The translations under genes and the position numbers were made by a program. A stretch of DNA of 64,000 nt from Allofournierella massiliensis (GTDB lineage: Bacteria > Bacillota > Clostridia > Oscillospirales > Ruminococcaceae). The stretch lies in the NCBI RefSeq assembly GCF_021531255.1, contig NZ_JAFBIO010000007.1:1-64000 (forward strand), given 5' to 3'. A model generated the notes under the pieces. That model was given only the letters and a program-made list of their open reading frames with translations. It was not told the DNA's origin and searched no databases. The number at the start of each line of letters is the position of its first letter. The first letter of the stretch is position 1. This document shows, piece after piece, positions 25,771 through 35,284 of the stretch.

Positions 25771-26440
25771 TCCACCAATTCGGAAAAGGTAAAGGCCCTG
25801 TATGACCGGATCTGCAAGATCGCCCAGGGCGCGGCTTTGATGACCGAGACCCAGGTGGAGATCGTGTTTGACAAGGCCTGCTCCAATGTGCTGTCCAACT
25901 CGGTGCTGGAACAGCTGCTGTACGACAGTATGTGCGCAGTGCCGCTGCCTCAGCACACCGAGCAGGAGCTGGCTTTTGCCGCCCAGATCAAAGTGACCTA
26001 TAAGGATGTAGACCCGGGAAGCGACCTGTCGCTGCTGGGGGTGACCGGCGCTGAAAAGCGTCGGCTGGCCCGGAAATACCGGGAAATGACCATGGTTGAT
26101 TTTGTTGTGGAGCATCGGCACCAGGATATCAACATCCCCGGCTCTTCTGACGTGGGTGATTGCAGTCATGTGGTGCCCACTGCCCAGTTTGTCGGCGCCT
26201 GCTTCACCCCCTGGCACACCTGCCCATTCCTGGCAGATGGTGGCCCAGGGAAAGAGCGGCACCGCGGTGAAGGGGATGCTGTACGCCGCCCAGGTGCTGG
26301 CTCATGCGGGCCGGCAGATTCTGGACGACCCGCAGATCGCGGCACGTGCCAAGGAGGAATTTATTCAGGAAACCGGCGGAAAACCCTATGTTTGCCCCAC
26401 CCCTTCTGAGGTGCTGCCTAACATGAATGCACACGGCTGA
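25771..26440 (+). pseudogene. M20 peptidase (AbgB-like), 5'-truncated and frameshifted
   Basis: The C-terminal half of an M20 aminobenzoyl-glutamate hydrolase-like protein. It reads TNSEKVKALYDRICKIAQGA from the tRNA remnant on, then LMTETQVEIVFDKACSNVLS and SSDVGDCSHVVPTAQ. At CACCCCCTGG near 26206-26215 the frame shifts; removing one C restores the conserved GTPAHSWQMVAQGKSGTAVK and the end CPTPSEVLPNMNAHG. The N-terminal metal-binding half is missing and there is no start codon with a ribosome-binding site. The truncation point coincides with the tRNA repeat, so insertion or deletion at the tRNA probably removed the 5' half. Confidence 0.82.
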
Positions 26441-26446
26441 TACACG

Positions 26447-26484
26447 CAGAGTAAAAGGCGCCCTCCGCGGCGCCTTTTACTCTG
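26447..26484. terminator. terminator after M20 fragment
   Basis: CAGAGTAAAAGGCGCC / GGCGCCTTTTACTCTG, a 16-bp perfect stem. Confidence 0.88.
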
Positions 26485-26524
26485 CCGGAAAAAAGAAAAT
26501 GTTTGGAAAAAGGAGATGCTGCAT

Positions 26525-27700
26525 ATGATGATTTTGGAATCGGCACGGCAGATCCAGCCCCATCTCAGCGAGCTGCGTCGGCAGTTCCATGCGCATCCGG
26601 AAGTCTCCCAGCATGAGCAGGAGACCGCCCGGCGGGTGCAGGAGGAGCTGGAGGCCATTGGCGGATACACCCTTCGCACCGGTATTGGCGGCAGCGGAAT
26701 TCTGGCTGACCTGGAAGGTGGCCAGCCCGGCCCCAAGGTGGCGCTTCGGGCGGATATGGACGCCCTTCAGATCACGGAGGAGACCGGCCTGCCCTTTGCT
26801 TCCCAGAACCCGGGCGTCATGCACGCCTGCGGCCATGATAACCACATTACCATGCTGCTGGGCGCAGCCCGGCTCCTGGCGCAGTATAAAGACCAGCTGA
26901 AAGGAAGCGTTCGGCTGATCTTCCAGCCGGCAGAGGAACTCTCTCCGGAGGGCGGTTCCCGCAGCATGATGGAAGCGGGAGCGCTGGAAGGGGTAGACGC
27001 GGTCTTTGGCCTGCATGTTTGGCCGGAACTTCCCATGGGTACTTTCGGCACCAAAGCCGGCCCCCTGATGGCCAGCTCCGACCATTTCTCGGTGCATATC
27101 GACGGGCGTTCCAGCCATGGCGCCAAGCCGGATGCCGGCCTTGACGCGGTAGTGGCAGGCGCGCAGTTTGTAACGGCGGCCCAGACCATCGTCAGCCGGA
27201 ATACCGATCCCCTGCAGTCGGCGGTGATCACTATCGGCCGGATCAATGGCGGTACCCGCTACAACATCGTGGCGGGTGAGTGCGATCTGGAGGGTACCTG
27301 CCGTACCTTCAACCCCAAGGTACGCCAGATGGTGGAACATCGGCTCCAGGAAGTGCTGGACGGTGTGTGCACCCTGTCCGGCTGCACCGGCGAGCTGAAA
27401 TATGAGCGGGGCTACTGCTCCGTAATGAATGATCCCCAGCAGGCAGATTATCTGCTGAAAACGGCTGCCGAGCTGTTTGGGGAGGATAAGGCCGTGCGGG
27501 TGGAGGAGCCCTCCATGTGCGCGGAGGACTTTGACTTCTACCTGACCGAGAAACCGGGCGCCTTTGCCTGGCTGGGTACTGCCCTGCTGGACGAGGAGGC
27601 ATGGCCTTTGCACAACTGCCATTTCACTGCGCCGGAGGATATTCTGTGGCGCGGTTCGGCACTGCTGGCCCAGATAGCACTGAATATGTCCCAGGAATAA
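26525..27700 (+). CDS. M20 family amidohydrolase
   Basis: A 391-residue metal-dependent amidohydrolase of the M20D/hippurate hydrolase type. Motifs are RADMDALQITEETGLP, then VMHACGHDNHITMLLGAARL, FQPAEELSPEGGSRSMMEAG, FGLHVWPELPMGTFG and, near the end, EEPSMCAEDFDFYLTEKPGA. The ATG at 26525 is 10 bases after AAAAGGAG; ATGs at 26516 and 26528 fit the site less well. It likely removes acyl groups from amino acids or peptides in the cytoplasm. Flanking hairpins make it monocistronic. It is the third M20 gene within 10 kb. Confidence 0.92.
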   Translation: MMILESARQIQPHLSELRRQFHAHPEVSQHEQETARRVQEELEAIGGYTLRTGIGGSGILADLEGGQPGPKVALRADMDALQITEETGLPFASQNPGVMHACGHDNHITMLLGAARLLAQYKDQLKGSVRLIFQPAEELSPEGGSRSMMEAGALEGVDAVFGLHVWPELPMGTFGTKAGPLMASSDHFSVHIDGRSSHGAKPDAGLDAVVAGAQFVTAAQTIVSRNTDPLQSAVITIGRINGGTRYNIVAGECDLEGTCRTFNPKVRQMVEHRLQEVLDGVCTLSGCTGELKYERGYCSVMNDPQQADYLLKTAAELFGEDKAVRVEEPSMCAEDFDFYLTEKPGAFAWLGTALLDEEAWPLHNCHFTAPEDILWRGSALLAQIALNMSQE

Positions 27701-27711
27701 GAAAAAAGATA

Positions 27712-27750
27712 AAAGGTTCCCGGCGTGTTTCAGCGCCGGGGACCTTTTTT
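27712..27750 (+). terminator. terminator after M20 amidohydrolase
   Basis: AAAGGTTCCCGGCG / CGCCGGGGACCTTT hairpin with T tract. Confidence 0.85.
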
Positions 27751-27768
27751 GCTGCAGCCAGAGAAAAA

Positions 27769-27794
27769 CTCCCTCTGCCGGGCAGCAGAGGGAG
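27769..27794 (-). terminator. terminator of lepA
   Basis: CTCCCTCTGC / GCAGAGGGAG; on the minus strand it is followed by TTTTTCTC. Confidence 0.82.
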
Positions 27795-27825
27795 CAGGAT
27801 GAATAAGGGAAATCCATCAGGATGG

Positions 27826-29634
27826 TTACTCGTCCGAATCCAGTTTGAGCACGGCGGTGAAGGCCTCGCTGGGAATCTGAACATTGCCCAGCTGACGCAT
27901 CTTCTTTTTGCCTTCCTTCTGCTTTTCCAGCAGTTTCTTTTTGCGGGTGATGTCGCCGCCGTAGCACTTGGCCAGCACATCCTTTCGCATGGCCCGCACG
28001 GTTTCACGGGCGATGACCTTGCCGCCCACGGCAGCCTGAACCGGGATCTCGAAGAGCTGGCGGGGAATATTGTCCCGCAGCTTTTCGGCCAGCCGGCGGC
28101 CCTTGGCATAGGCCATGTCCGCATGGACGATCATGGAAAGAGCGTCCACCAGCTCGCCGTTCAGCAGGATGTCCAGCTTGACCAGGCGGCTCTCCCGGAA
28201 GCCTTTCATCTCATAGTCATAGCTGGCATAGCCCCGGCTGCGGCTCTTGATGGCATCGAAAAAGTCATAGACGATCTCGCCCAGAGGCAGTTCGTAGTGC
28301 AGGTCCACCCGGGTATCATCCAGATAATTCATGTTGACCATGACGCCCCGGCGCTGCTGGCACAGTTCCATCAGGCTGCCCACATATTCCGAAGGGGTAT
28401 AGATGTGGGCGTCCACAAAGGGTTCCTCCTGCTTGGCAATGCGGGCGGGGTCCGGGTAGTTGGTGGGGTTCTCGATGCTCATCACCGTGCCATCGGTAAG
28501 GGTGATGCGGTATTCCACGCTGGGGGTGGTGGTGATGATATCCAGGTCGAATTCTCGTTCCAGCCGCTCGGTGATGATCTCCATGTGGAGAAGACCCAAA
28601 AAGCCGCAGCGGAAACCAAAGCCCAGGGCCACACTGGTCTCCGGGTCAAAGCTGAGGGAAGCGTCATTCAGCTGCAACTTTTCCAGGGCGTCCTTCAGGT
28701 CAGGGTACCGGGCACCGTCGGCAGGGTAGATGCCGCAGAACACCATGGGGGTCACCTTCCGGTAGCCGGGCAGGGCCTCGGCGGTGGGGCGATTGGCCAG
28801 GGTGACGGTGTCGCCCACACGGGTATCCCGCACGGTTTTGATGGAAGCGGTCAGATAGCCCACCTCGCCGGCCGACAGCTTGTCGCAGGGGGAAAGGGCA
28901 GTGGCGCCCATGTGGCCCACTTCCACCAGCTGGAACTCGGCGCCGGTGCTCATCATCCTGACCACGTCTCCGGCCTTTACGGTGCCCTCAAAGACCCGGA
29001 TATAGACGATGACGCCCTTGTAGCTGTCATACACACTGTCAAAGATCAGGGCTTTCAAGGGGGCGATTTCGTCGCCCTGAGGGGCGGGAATATCCTGGAT
29101 CACCCGTTCCAGTACGTCCTCAATGCCGATACCCAGCTTGGCGCTCACCCGGGGGGCATCCAGGCAGGGCAGACCGATCACGTCTTCCACCTCCCGGGCA
29201 ACCCGGTCAGGCTCGGCACTGGGCAGATCGATCTTGTTCAGGATGGGCACAAGTTCCAGATTGTGCTCCACTGCCATATAGGTGTTGGCCAGGGTCTGGG
29301 CTTCCACGCCCTGGCTGGCGTCCACCACCAGCACGGCGCCCTCGCAGGCCGCCAGGCTCCGGCTCACTTCATAGCCGAAGTCCACATGGCCCGGGGTGTC
29401 GATCAGATTGAATTCGTAATCCTGGCCGTCTTTGGCCCGATATTGAAGCGTTACGGCCCGGGCCTTGATGGTGATGCCCCGTTCCCGTTCCAGGTCCATA
29501 TTGTCCAGCAGCTGATCTTCCATCAGCCGCTCGTCCACGGCGTGGGTCTTTTCCAGGATGCGGTCGGCCAGGGTGCTTTTACCGTGGTCGATATGGGCGA
29601 TGATGCAGAAATTGCGGATGTTCTGATTGGCCAA
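27826..29634 (-). CDS. lepA: elongation factor 4 (LepA)
   Basis: A 602-residue translational GTPase, the usual LepA length. The G1 motif [15 protein letters not shown] is at residues 13-27, then [12 protein letters not shown], the G3 motif DTPGHVDF and the G4 motif NKIDLPSA. The LepA-specific C-terminal domain includes [20 protein letters not shown]. LepA helps ribosomes under ionic or translocation stress and in subunit assembly. It starts 18 bases after alr, with AGGAGG in the gap, as the last gene of a ttcA-alr-lepA operon. Confidence 0.97.
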   Translation of the reverse strand: MANQNIRNFCIIAHIDHGKSTLADRILEKTHAVDERLMEDQLLDNMDLERERGITIKARAVTLQYRAKDGQDYEFNLIDTPGHVDFGYEVSRSLAACEGAVLVVDASQGVEAQTLANTYMAVEHNLELVPILNKIDLPSAEPDRVAREVEDVIGLPCLDAPRVSAKLGIGIEDVLERVIQDIPAPQGDEIAPLKALIFDSVYDSYKGVIVYIRVFEGTVKAGDVVRMMSTGAEFQLVEVGHMGATALSPCDKLSAGEVGYLTASIKTVRDTRVGDTVTLANRPTAEALPGYRKVTPMVFCGIYPADGARYPDLKDALEKLQLNDASLSFDPETSVALGFGFRCGFLGLLHMEIITERLEREFDLDIITTTPSVEYRITLTDGTVMSIENPTNYPDPARIAKQEEPFVDAHIYTPSEYVGSLMELCQQRRGVMVNMNYLDDTRVDLHYELPLGEIVYDFFDAIKSRSRGYASYDYEMKGFRESRLVKLDILLNGELVDALSMIVHADMAYAKGRRLAEKLRDNIPRQLFEIPVQAAVGGKVIARETVRAMRKDVLAKCYGGDITRKKKLLEKQKEGKKKMRQLGNVQIPSEAFTAVLKLDSDE

Positions 29635-29652
29635 GGGTATCCTCCTGTTTCT

Positions 29653-30837
29653 TTATTTCAGATAGTCGGCGACATTGACCACCTTGCCGTTCTCCCGGTA
29701 GATGCGGGGGACCCGGCGGCTCACGCCGCACAGCAGCTCATAAGAAATGGTGCCGATCTTTTCGGCAGCGGCAGAAGCGGAATCCTGCGGGCCTTTGCCG
29801 CCGAAAATACAGGCTTCGTCGCCCATTTTTACTTCCGGGATGTGGGTGACATCCACGATCATCTGATCCATGCAGACCCTGCCCAGTACTGGGGCGGCCT
29901 GACCGTGGAGAGAGACGACTCCCTTGCCGGAAAGAAGGCGGGGGTATCCGTCCGCATAGCCGCAGCAAAGGGTGGCCACCCGCATGGGCCGATCGGCGGT
30001 AAAAGCCCGGCCATAACTGACGCTGTCGCCGGCGGCCAGATCCTTGACCTGGCTGACGGTGGCTTTCAGGGTCATCACCGGTTCCAGCCCCTCGCAGTGT
30101 ACCTGATTGCTTGGGTCCTCGCCGTACAGGATGATACCGGCCCGCATCAGGTTGAGCCCCCATTCCGGATGGGTCAGCTGGCCGGCCGAATTGCAGCAGT
30201 GGGCGGTCTTGATGCGCCGGCCCTTGTCTTCCAGCCGCTGCAGCACCTGCAGGAAAAGTTCCTGCTGGCGGGCGGTATAGGCGGTATCCTCGGCCTCTTC
30301 GCTGTCGGCCACCGCAAAATGCTGGAACAGGCCGGTCACCTTCAGCCCCTTGATCTCAAAACAGCGGTCCATCTCCTCCACGGCCCGCTCCAGATCATCC
30401 CGGGCGGCAAAGCCGATCCGGCCCATGCCGGTGTCTACCTTTAAATGGCACTTGACTTCCCGGGCCGGCTTTCCCTTTTTCTGGGTCTGGTCGGCCAGGG
30501 CCTGGGCATATTCCAGGCTGAACACCGTCTGGGTGATGTTGTGCTTGGCCAGACGGCGGGCCTGGGAGGGGTCGGTATAGCCCAGGATCAGAATCTCACC
30601 CTGGATGCCGGCCATGCGCAGCCGCATTGCCTCGGAAAGGCAGCTGACCGCAAACCATCGGGCGCCGCAGCGGGAAAGCGCCTTGGCCACCGCCACGTCT
30701 CCATGGCCGTAGGCGTCGGCCTTGACCACGGCGCATACGGGTACATCCTTGGCGTTTTGGCAGATCCGCTCATAGTTGCGGCGCAAAGCATCCAGATCGA
30801 TTTCCGCCCAGCAATGTTTTTCAAAATTCAGTTCCAT
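29653..30837 (-). CDS. alr: alanine racemase
   Basis: A 394-residue PLP enzyme interconverting L- and D-alanine for peptidoglycan. The PLP lysine lies in VPVCAVVKADAYGHGDVAVA near residue 38. Other conserved parts are HLKVDTGMGRIGF, the second catalytic region SYGRAFTADRPMRVATLC and CMDQMIVDVTHIP. The start at 30837 (MELNFEKHCWAEIDLDALRR) has AGGAG upstream and matches family N-termini; longer forms would only read through ttcA. Its start lies inside the 3' end of ttcA (17-base overlap). Confidence 0.96.
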   Translation of the reverse strand: MELNFEKHCWAEIDLDALRRNYERICQNAKDVPVCAVVKADAYGHGDVAVAKALSRCGARWFAVSCLSEAMRLRMAGIQGEILILGYTDPSQARRLAKHNITQTVFSLEYAQALADQTQKKGKPAREVKCHLKVDTGMGRIGFAARDDLERAVEEMDRCFEIKGLKVTGLFQHFAVADSEEAEDTAYTARQQELFLQVLQRLEDKGRRIKTAHCCNSAGQLTHPEWGLNLMRAGIILYGEDPSNQVHCEGLEPVMTLKATVSQVKDLAAGDSVSYGRAFTADRPMRVATLCCGYADGYPRLLSGKGVVSLHGQAAPVLGRVCMDQMIVDVTHIPEVKMGDEACIFGGKGPQDSASAAAEKIGTISYELLCGVSRRVPRIYRENGKVVNVADYLK

Positions 30838-31594
30838 TGCCCTTCTCCTTTCCCGACGAGCGCACCCGCCCGGTGTGCAGGGGCTTCCAGCCATCCAGAT
30901 CGGCGCCCTGCAAAGCGCCCAGCATCTTTTGGCGGAAGGCAGGGTCCTGCCGGACCATGCCGCTGACAAATTCCTTGGTTTCCTGGCGGACGGTGACCCC
31001 GTCGGCCGGGCACCGGCTTTTGACCACCGGCAGGCCTGCCAGGCGCACCGCCCGGCTTACCTCCGCCTCAGTGGCCAACAGCAGAGGCCGGATCATGGTG
31101 AGCTTTTTGCGGGAGAGATAGGTCACCGGGGAAAAACACCCCAGCCGGCCCTCCCGCCACAGATTCATATAAAAGGTTTCAATGGCGTCGTCCAGATGAT
31201 GCCCCAGGGCGACCTTGTTGCAGCCCAGTTCCAATGCCACATTGTGCAGAAGCCCCCGGCGCATTTTGGCACAGAGGGCGCAGGGGTTGGATTCCTGGCG
31301 CAGTTCAAATACTACCTTGCCGATATCGCAGCGGCGCAGGGTATAGGGAACGTCCAATTCTGCAAAAAGGGTCTGCAGAGAGCTGTAATCTGTGGGCTGC
31401 CCGCCGAACTGAGGGTCCAGGGTAACGGCGTGCAATTCAAAGGGGATGCCCAGATACCGGCGCACCCGGGCCAGACCTACCGTGAGGGCAACGCTGTCCT
31501 TGCCGCCCGAAACGCCCACACAGATGCGGTCGCCGGGCGCAATCATTTCATAATCCTGAACCGCCTTGCGGATCAGGCCTTCCAAATGCTGCAT
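30821..31594 (-). CDS. ttcA: TtcA-family tRNA 2-thiolation enzyme (PP-loop ATPase)
   Basis: A 257-residue adenine nucleotide alpha-hydrolase. The PP-loop CVGVSGGKDSVALTVGLARV is near residues 25-44. A CxxC pair in NPCALCAKMRRGLLHN and a later Cys in VVKSRCPADG are the expected [4Fe-4S] ligands of TtcA, which thiolates cytidine 32 of tRNA. Firmicute members may act on other positions, so the exact target is uncertain. The start at 31594 (MQHLEGLIRKAVQD) follows AAAGGAA. It is the first gene of the ttcA-alr-lepA run and overlaps alr by 17 bases. Confidence 0.88.
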   Translation of the reverse strand: MQHLEGLIRKAVQDYEMIAPGDRICVGVSGGKDSVALTVGLARVRRYLGIPFELHAVTLDPQFGGQPTDYSSLQTLFAELDVPYTLRRCDIGKVVFELRQESNPCALCAKMRRGLLHNVALELGCNKVALGHHLDDAIETFYMNLWREGRLGCFSPVTYLSRKKLTMIRPLLLATEAEVSRAVRLAGLPVVKSRCPADGVTVRQETKEFVSGMVRQDPAFRQKMLGALQGADLDGWKPLHTGRVRSSGKEKGNGTEF

Positions 31595-31817
31595 AGTGGA
31601 TTCCTTTGCGGTTGATGAATCGGGGGAATGCCCCAAAGCGCGTAGCCATGCAGGCAGGACGCTTAAAAAATATTATAACATATGCAGCCCGGCTGCGCAC
31701 AAGGATTTTGCGCAAATCAAAAAGAAAAAATGAAATTAAGAAAACAAGAGTAAAACAGAGCAAACAAGAGAAAATAAGAGATAGATTCGGAAACGGTAAA
31801 AATCTTTTTGAAATTGC
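31595..31817. other. divergent intergenic region between ttcA and rplM
   Basis: AT-rich from about 31665 on, with no convincing reading frame. It should hold the ttcA promoter on the minus strand, but none stands out clearly. Confidence 0.5.
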
Positions 31818-31846
31818 TTGACTCAGGGAAAAAGCTGGTTTATAAT
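31818..31846 (+). promoter_or_regulatory. sigma-A promoter of rplM-rpsI
   Basis: TTGACT at 31818 and TATAAT at 31841 with a 17-base spacer. Confidence 0.88.
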
Positions 31847-31853
31847 CCTACTT

Positions 31854-31926
31854 GTGTCAAAAAGCGCCGTGAGAAGAAAACTGCTCTGCGGTGCAGGATC
31901 TGAATCTTTTAGGAGGATATAGAGTT
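31854..31926 (+). promoter_or_regulatory. untranslated leader of rplM
   Basis: About 73 bases between the likely transcription start and the L13 start codon, with AGGAGG at its end. Firmicutes often carry an L13-binding autoregulatory leader here. I can see short complementary stretches but cannot confirm the known fold. Confidence 0.4.
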
Positions 31927-32355
31927 ATGAGTACTACTCTCGTAAAGCCCGCAGAAGTAGAGCGCAAATGGTATGTGCTTGACGCTGCCGGCAAGCCTCT
32001 GGGCCGTGTGGCTGCCCAGGCTGCCGTCCTGCTGCGCGGCAAGCAGAAGGTTGATTTCACCCCCAATGTGGACTGCGGCGATCATGTGATCATCATCAAC
32101 ACCGACAAGGCTGTCCTCACCGGCAAGAAGCTGGAGAAGAAGTTCTACTACACTCATTCCGCTTACGTGGGTGGTCTGAAGGCTGTTCAGTACAAGACCT
32201 TCATGGCTGAGAAGAGCGACAAGGCCATGTATGTGGCTGTCAAGGGCATGGTGCCCGACAACACCATCGGCGCCAAGGCCATGACCCGTCTGCGCTGCTA
32301 CAAGGGCGCCGAGCATGACCATGCCGCCCAGAAGCCCGAAGTTTTTGAGTTTTAA
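31927..32355 (+). CDS. rplM: 50S ribosomal protein L13
   Basis: A 142-residue L13, including the signature VDCGDHVIIINTDKAVLTGK and the KGMVPDNTIGAKAMTRLR segment. The start at 31927 follows TTAGGAGGATATAGAGTT. The codon choice is typical of highly expressed genes. It is followed by rpsI 16 bases later, the universal L13-S9 pair. Confidence 0.98.
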   Translation: MSTTLVKPAEVERKWYVLDAAGKPLGRVAAQAAVLLRGKQKVDFTPNVDCGDHVIIINTDKAVLTGKKLEKKFYYTHSAYVGGLKAVQYKTFMAEKSDKAMYVAVKGMVPDNTIGAKAMTRLRCYKGAEHDHAAQKPEVFEF

Positions 32356-32371
32356 TAGGAGGCAATGAGAA

Positions 32372-32770
32372 ATGTACGAGACGAAACCTTATTTCTACGG
32401 CACCGGTCGTCGTAAGAATTCCGTTGCCCGTGTCCGCGTTTACAATGGTACCGGCAAGATCACCATCAACGATCGTGACATTGACAACTACTTCGGTCTG
32501 GAGACCCTGAAGCTGGTTGTCCGTTCTCCCCTGGCTGTGGCCGGTGTGGAGGGCAAGTTCGACATCGTTGTCCGCGTGGGCGGCGGCGGTGTTTCCGGCC
32601 AGGCTGGCGCCATCCGTCACGGCCTGTCCCGCGCCCTGCTGCAGTACGATGAAGAGCTGCGTCCTGCCCTGAAGAAGGCCGGCTTCCTGACCCGCGATCC
32701 TCGTATGAAGGAGCGCAAGAAGTACGGCCTCAAGGCTGCCCGTCGGGCTCCCCAGTTCAGCAAGCGCTGA
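32372..32770 (+). CDS. rpsI: 30S ribosomal protein S9
   Basis: A 132-residue S9: [20 protein letters not shown] at the N-terminus and the conserved tail ending RAPQFSKR. The last codons and stop are the target of the following mobile element; the 18 bases 32754-32771 recur with one change at 45475. The C-terminal SKR, which contacts P-site tRNA, is intact, so the insertion restores the gene end. TAGGAGG precedes the ATG. Confidence 0.98.
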   Translation: MYETKPYFYGTGRRKNSVARVRVYNGTGKITINDRDIDNYFGLETLKLVVRSPLAVAGVEGKFDIVVRVGGGGVSGQAGAIRHGLSRALLQYDEELRPALKKAGFLTRDPRMKERKKYGLKAARRAPQFSKR

Positions 32771-32771
32771 T
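32754..32771 (+). repeat. attL of rpsI-integrated element
   Basis: AGTTCAGCAAGCGCTGAT at the end of rpsI, including the TGA stop; 17 of 18 bases match 45475-45492. Confidence 0.82.
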
Positions 32772-32948
32772 TATCAGCAGTATTTGCGAACCTTTCAGAA
32801 CGCTTCACAGCTTTTTTGCACGATTGTGTGCAGAATATCGGATGCGCCTGACGTGGAGGAATGCAGCAAATCGCCTTGGAACCTGCTGAAAAAGCAGCAC
32901 ACAATAAGCGAATATGCAGCAGACTTCCACAGCGCCATAAGTCTTATC

Positions 32949-33000
32949 GCAGGAGACGTTTTCCGCAAGGAGAACGTCTCCTGCTTTTTTATTTGTGAAA
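32949..33000. terminator. strong terminator at left end of element
   Basis: GCAGGAGACGTT / AACGTCTCCTGC followed by TTTTTT. It replaces the rpsI terminator and also faces the end of the integrase gene. Confidence 0.92.
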
Positions 33001-33009
33001 AAGAAAGCC

Positions 33010-34071
33010 TTACACTGGACAAATCATGTTGATGCCATCAATGAGTGTCTGAATGTCCAAGTGGGTGTACACGCGCTCTGTCAGGCTCATAGCGCCGGAA
33101 TGACCGGCAATCTTCTTCTGGATGGTGGGATTCACACCGGCGTCAGCCATCATGGAAATACAGGTGTGTCGGGTGTCGTGGGGCTTGTGCTTCATCCCGT
33201 ATTCTTCCATCAAGGGGTCCCAGTAGGTGTCGCAGCAATTGAAGTAGTCCAGATGTTTCCCATCGGTGGTGCAGAGCAGATACTCGCAAGAGGAGCGCTC
33301 CAGCCATTCTTTGTAGAAGGGCAGCATCTTGTCTGCAATGGGCACCTTACGAATACCGTTTTCGGTTTTGCTCTCCACCACATCAAAATACTGCTTTTCC
33401 AAATGGACGTTCTCCTTCCTCAGATCCAGAAACTCCGAAATGCGGCAGGCATTGTAATTGAGCATGAGCAAAATCTGACAATAGGGATTGGCCTTGTGCG
33501 CCCATAGGGTCGCCAGCTCTTCTTTTGTGAAGATATTGCGGTCACGCCGGTTGGGATTCTTATCTCGGTAACCTGCCAGATCGACAAATTGGGAATAGTC
33601 CTTGTTGCAGATGTCGTTCTTCATGGCATAGGCATACATCTGGTTGAACAGACCCTTCAGCTTTTTCAGTGTGGGATAGTTTTTGCCGCAGGTATCAATG
33701 ACAAGCTGCAAGTCGCACAGTTTGATCTCGCGGAAGGCTTTATCGTACAAAAATCCGCAGACCTTGTAAGAAGCCTCATACCCTTTTACATTGGAATGTG
33801 AGATAGTGGGATACTTGGATTTGGACCAGCGCTCGTACACTTCGGCAAAGGTAACCTTGGCGGTATCCACATCATAAGGGTTCTGATTGTATTCAGCCAG
33901 CATTTTCAGACCTTCGGCCCTGGTTTCAGCATAGCCGATAATTATGAAATCCTGAATCTGTCTGCCTTTTCCTTTATCCAAATGCCAGCCGATGGTTTTA
34001 CGTACCATATAGGGTTTTCTGCGTTTTCCGGACATTTTGACTACGCTGCCGTAGCCATTGGGTAATTTCAT
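33010..34071 (-). CDS. int: tyrosine-type integrase of the rpsI element
   Basis: A 353-residue tyrosine recombinase. An N-terminal arm-binding part ([20 protein letters not shown]) resembles Tn916-type integrases. The catalytic domain shows Arg in [13 protein letters not shown], the box [26 protein letters not shown] and the nucleophile Tyr in VYTHLD. The start at 34071 is preferred to 34134 on family grounds and because AGGGAG lies upstream. The gene ends about 240 bases from the rpsI junction and should catalyse integration at the rpsI 3' end. Confidence 0.95.
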   Translation of the reverse strand: MKLPNGYGSVVKMSGKRRKPYMVRKTIGWHLDKGKGRQIQDFIIIGYAETRAEGLKMLAEYNQNPYDVDTAKVTFAEVYERWSKSKYPTISHSNVKGYEASYKVCGFLYDKAFREIKLCDLQLVIDTCGKNYPTLKKLKGLFNQMYAYAMKNDICNKDYSQFVDLAGYRDKNPNRRDRNIFTKEELATLWAHKANPYCQILLMLNYNACRISEFLDLRKENVHLEKQYFDVVESKTENGIRKVPIADKMLPFYKEWLERSSCEYLLCTTDGKHLDYFNCCDTYWDPLMEEYGMKHKPHDTRHTCISMMADAGVNPTIQKKIAGHSGAMSLTERVYTHLDIQTLIDGINMICPV

Positions 34072-34136
34072 GTTTTTATCAAACTCCCTTTCGCTCAGGC
34101 AGATTTTATGATAAAGAGGAAAACCTCCTATCAACG

Positions 34137-34739
34137 TTACTTCAGATTTTCCAGCTGCTCCTTGGTCATTGCCTTCAGCTCGGCAAGGCTGTATTTGCTA
34201 AGATCGGCGGAGTAGAGGGGCTTGTCTGTCAAAGGCGTTCCGCCATGTCGCGCGATTTCTTCCTTTGTCCAGGTCTTTAGGCGGCTGGGGTTGTGCCAGT
34301 AATCTTCGCTCCATGCACGCTCGGCGACAAAACCCTCCAGAAGAAAGCAAAGCGTTTCATTCAGGACGGCATCGGGATCATTGGCTCGAAATGTCAAAGA
34401 AGCGGAGAAATTTCCATCATCGCACCGTTCATGTTGGATTTTCACATCAAAATGCAGTTCGTTCTTTTTGTTGAGTTCATAGAGCATTGCGATGACGTCG
34501 GACAGTGAATTCAGTTGAATCTGAGGCTCTTCAAACCCCAATAGATAGGAAGGGGTTACCCCCAAAAAGTTTGCAATGCTGCATACTGTGTCAAAGAAAA
34601 TCCTGCTTTCACCACTTTCGTAGCTCTGTACAGTGCGCAGGCTTTTCCCCAAAAACTTCGCAAGTTGAGTCTGTGTAATATTTTTTTCTGTACGGACTTC
34701 TTTGATGCTCTGTCCGATTTGTTCGTTTGTAAGATGCAT
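34137..34739 (-). CDS. XRE-family regulator with C-terminal extension
   Basis: A 200-residue protein: an N-terminal Cro/C1 HTH (IGQSIKEVRTEKNITQTQLA, then KSLRTVQSYESGES and a GVTPSYLLGF end) and a 130-residue C-terminal part of unknown role. It lies directly upstream of the integrase on the same strand and is divergent from the replication/mobilization genes. This position suggests an element repressor controlling excision and transfer. It probably has a dimerisation or sensing domain, but no peptidase motif is seen. Confidence 0.88.
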   Translation of the reverse strand: MHLTNEQIGQSIKEVRTEKNITQTQLAKFLGKSLRTVQSYESGESRIFFDTVCSIANFLGVTPSYLLGFEEPQIQLNSLSDVIAMLYELNKKNELHFDVKIQHERCDDGNFSASLTFRANDPDAVLNETLCFLLEGFVAERAWSEDYWHNPSRLKTWTKEEIARHGGTPLTDKPLYSADLSKYSLAELKAMTKEQLENLK

Positions 34740-34902
34740 GGCTTTTCACCTCGTCTTAATACTATCATAGGAATGCGAAGAAATCAAGCATCTTAGGTAA
34801 AATATAAGAAGAATAAATTCATATATAAGATTGATACACGAAATAAAACTGCGTATAATTGAATTGCTGAAAAGCAATCAAAAGCAGAAGGAGGTGGGAA
34901 GC

Positions 34903-35145
34903 ATGGGAGAAAGTCAGAACTACGGGAAGATGCCGCCGTTTACGGGGAGAAATGTGCCTGTAACGGAAATCGCAAGGGCAATGCACAAGGATGCGCAGTA
35001 TGTACGAGTGGGCCTGCAACAGGGAATTTTCAAGTTCGGTTATGCAGTCAAGCTGGAAGGCTCCAACGAGTATAACTACTACTGCCCTGACCGCAAGGTA
35101 TGGGAGGAAATCGGCTATTTTAACCCGGAGAGTCATGTTGGGTAA
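34903..35145 (+). CDS. small excisionase-like/HTH protein
   Basis: An 80-residue protein with GRNVPVTEIARAMHKDAQYV, then RVGLQQGIFKFGYAV, a MerR/excisionase-like winged helix. GGAGGTGGGAAGC precedes the ATG. It sits between the divergent repressor and the RepA-like ATPase, where Tn916-like elements keep their excisionase or replication helper. The exact job is unproven. Confidence 0.75.
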   Translation: MGESQNYGKMPPFTGRNVPVTEIARAMHKDAQYVRVGLQQGIFKFGYAVKLEGSNEYNYYCPDRKVWEEIGYFNPESHVG

Positions 35146-35151
35146 CAAAAA

Positions 35152-35183
35152 AGAGCGCTTACCCGTGCAGGGGTAAACGCTCT
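35152..35183 (+). promoter_or_regulatory. hairpin after HTH gene
   Basis: AGAGCG-TTACCC / GGGTAA-CGCTCT, a 12-bp stem with one mismatch pair and a 6-base loop; no T tract follows. Confidence 0.6.
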
Positions 35184-35203
35184 GATGAAAGACAGTACTA
35201 ACA

Positions 35204-35257
35204 GCGGCTGCTGTGTGTAACTATCAGGCACCACTGATATTTTACCACAGCAGCCGC
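35204..35257 (+). promoter_or_regulatory. large hairpin upstream of RepA-like gene
   Basis: A perfect 12-bp stem GCGGCTGCTGTG / CACAGCAGCCGC with a 30-base loop that contains its own short inverted repeat (TATCAG / CTGATA). CATTTTTG follows, so it may terminate transcription, or act as an origin-type structure. Confidence 0.6.
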
Positions 35258-35284
35258 CATTTTTGAAGAGAGAATGGAGGTTTT

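Noticed and set aside
27601-30444. A long open frame (947 residues) on the plus strand
   Set aside because: It is the antisense shadow of lepA and alr, with no domain or start context.
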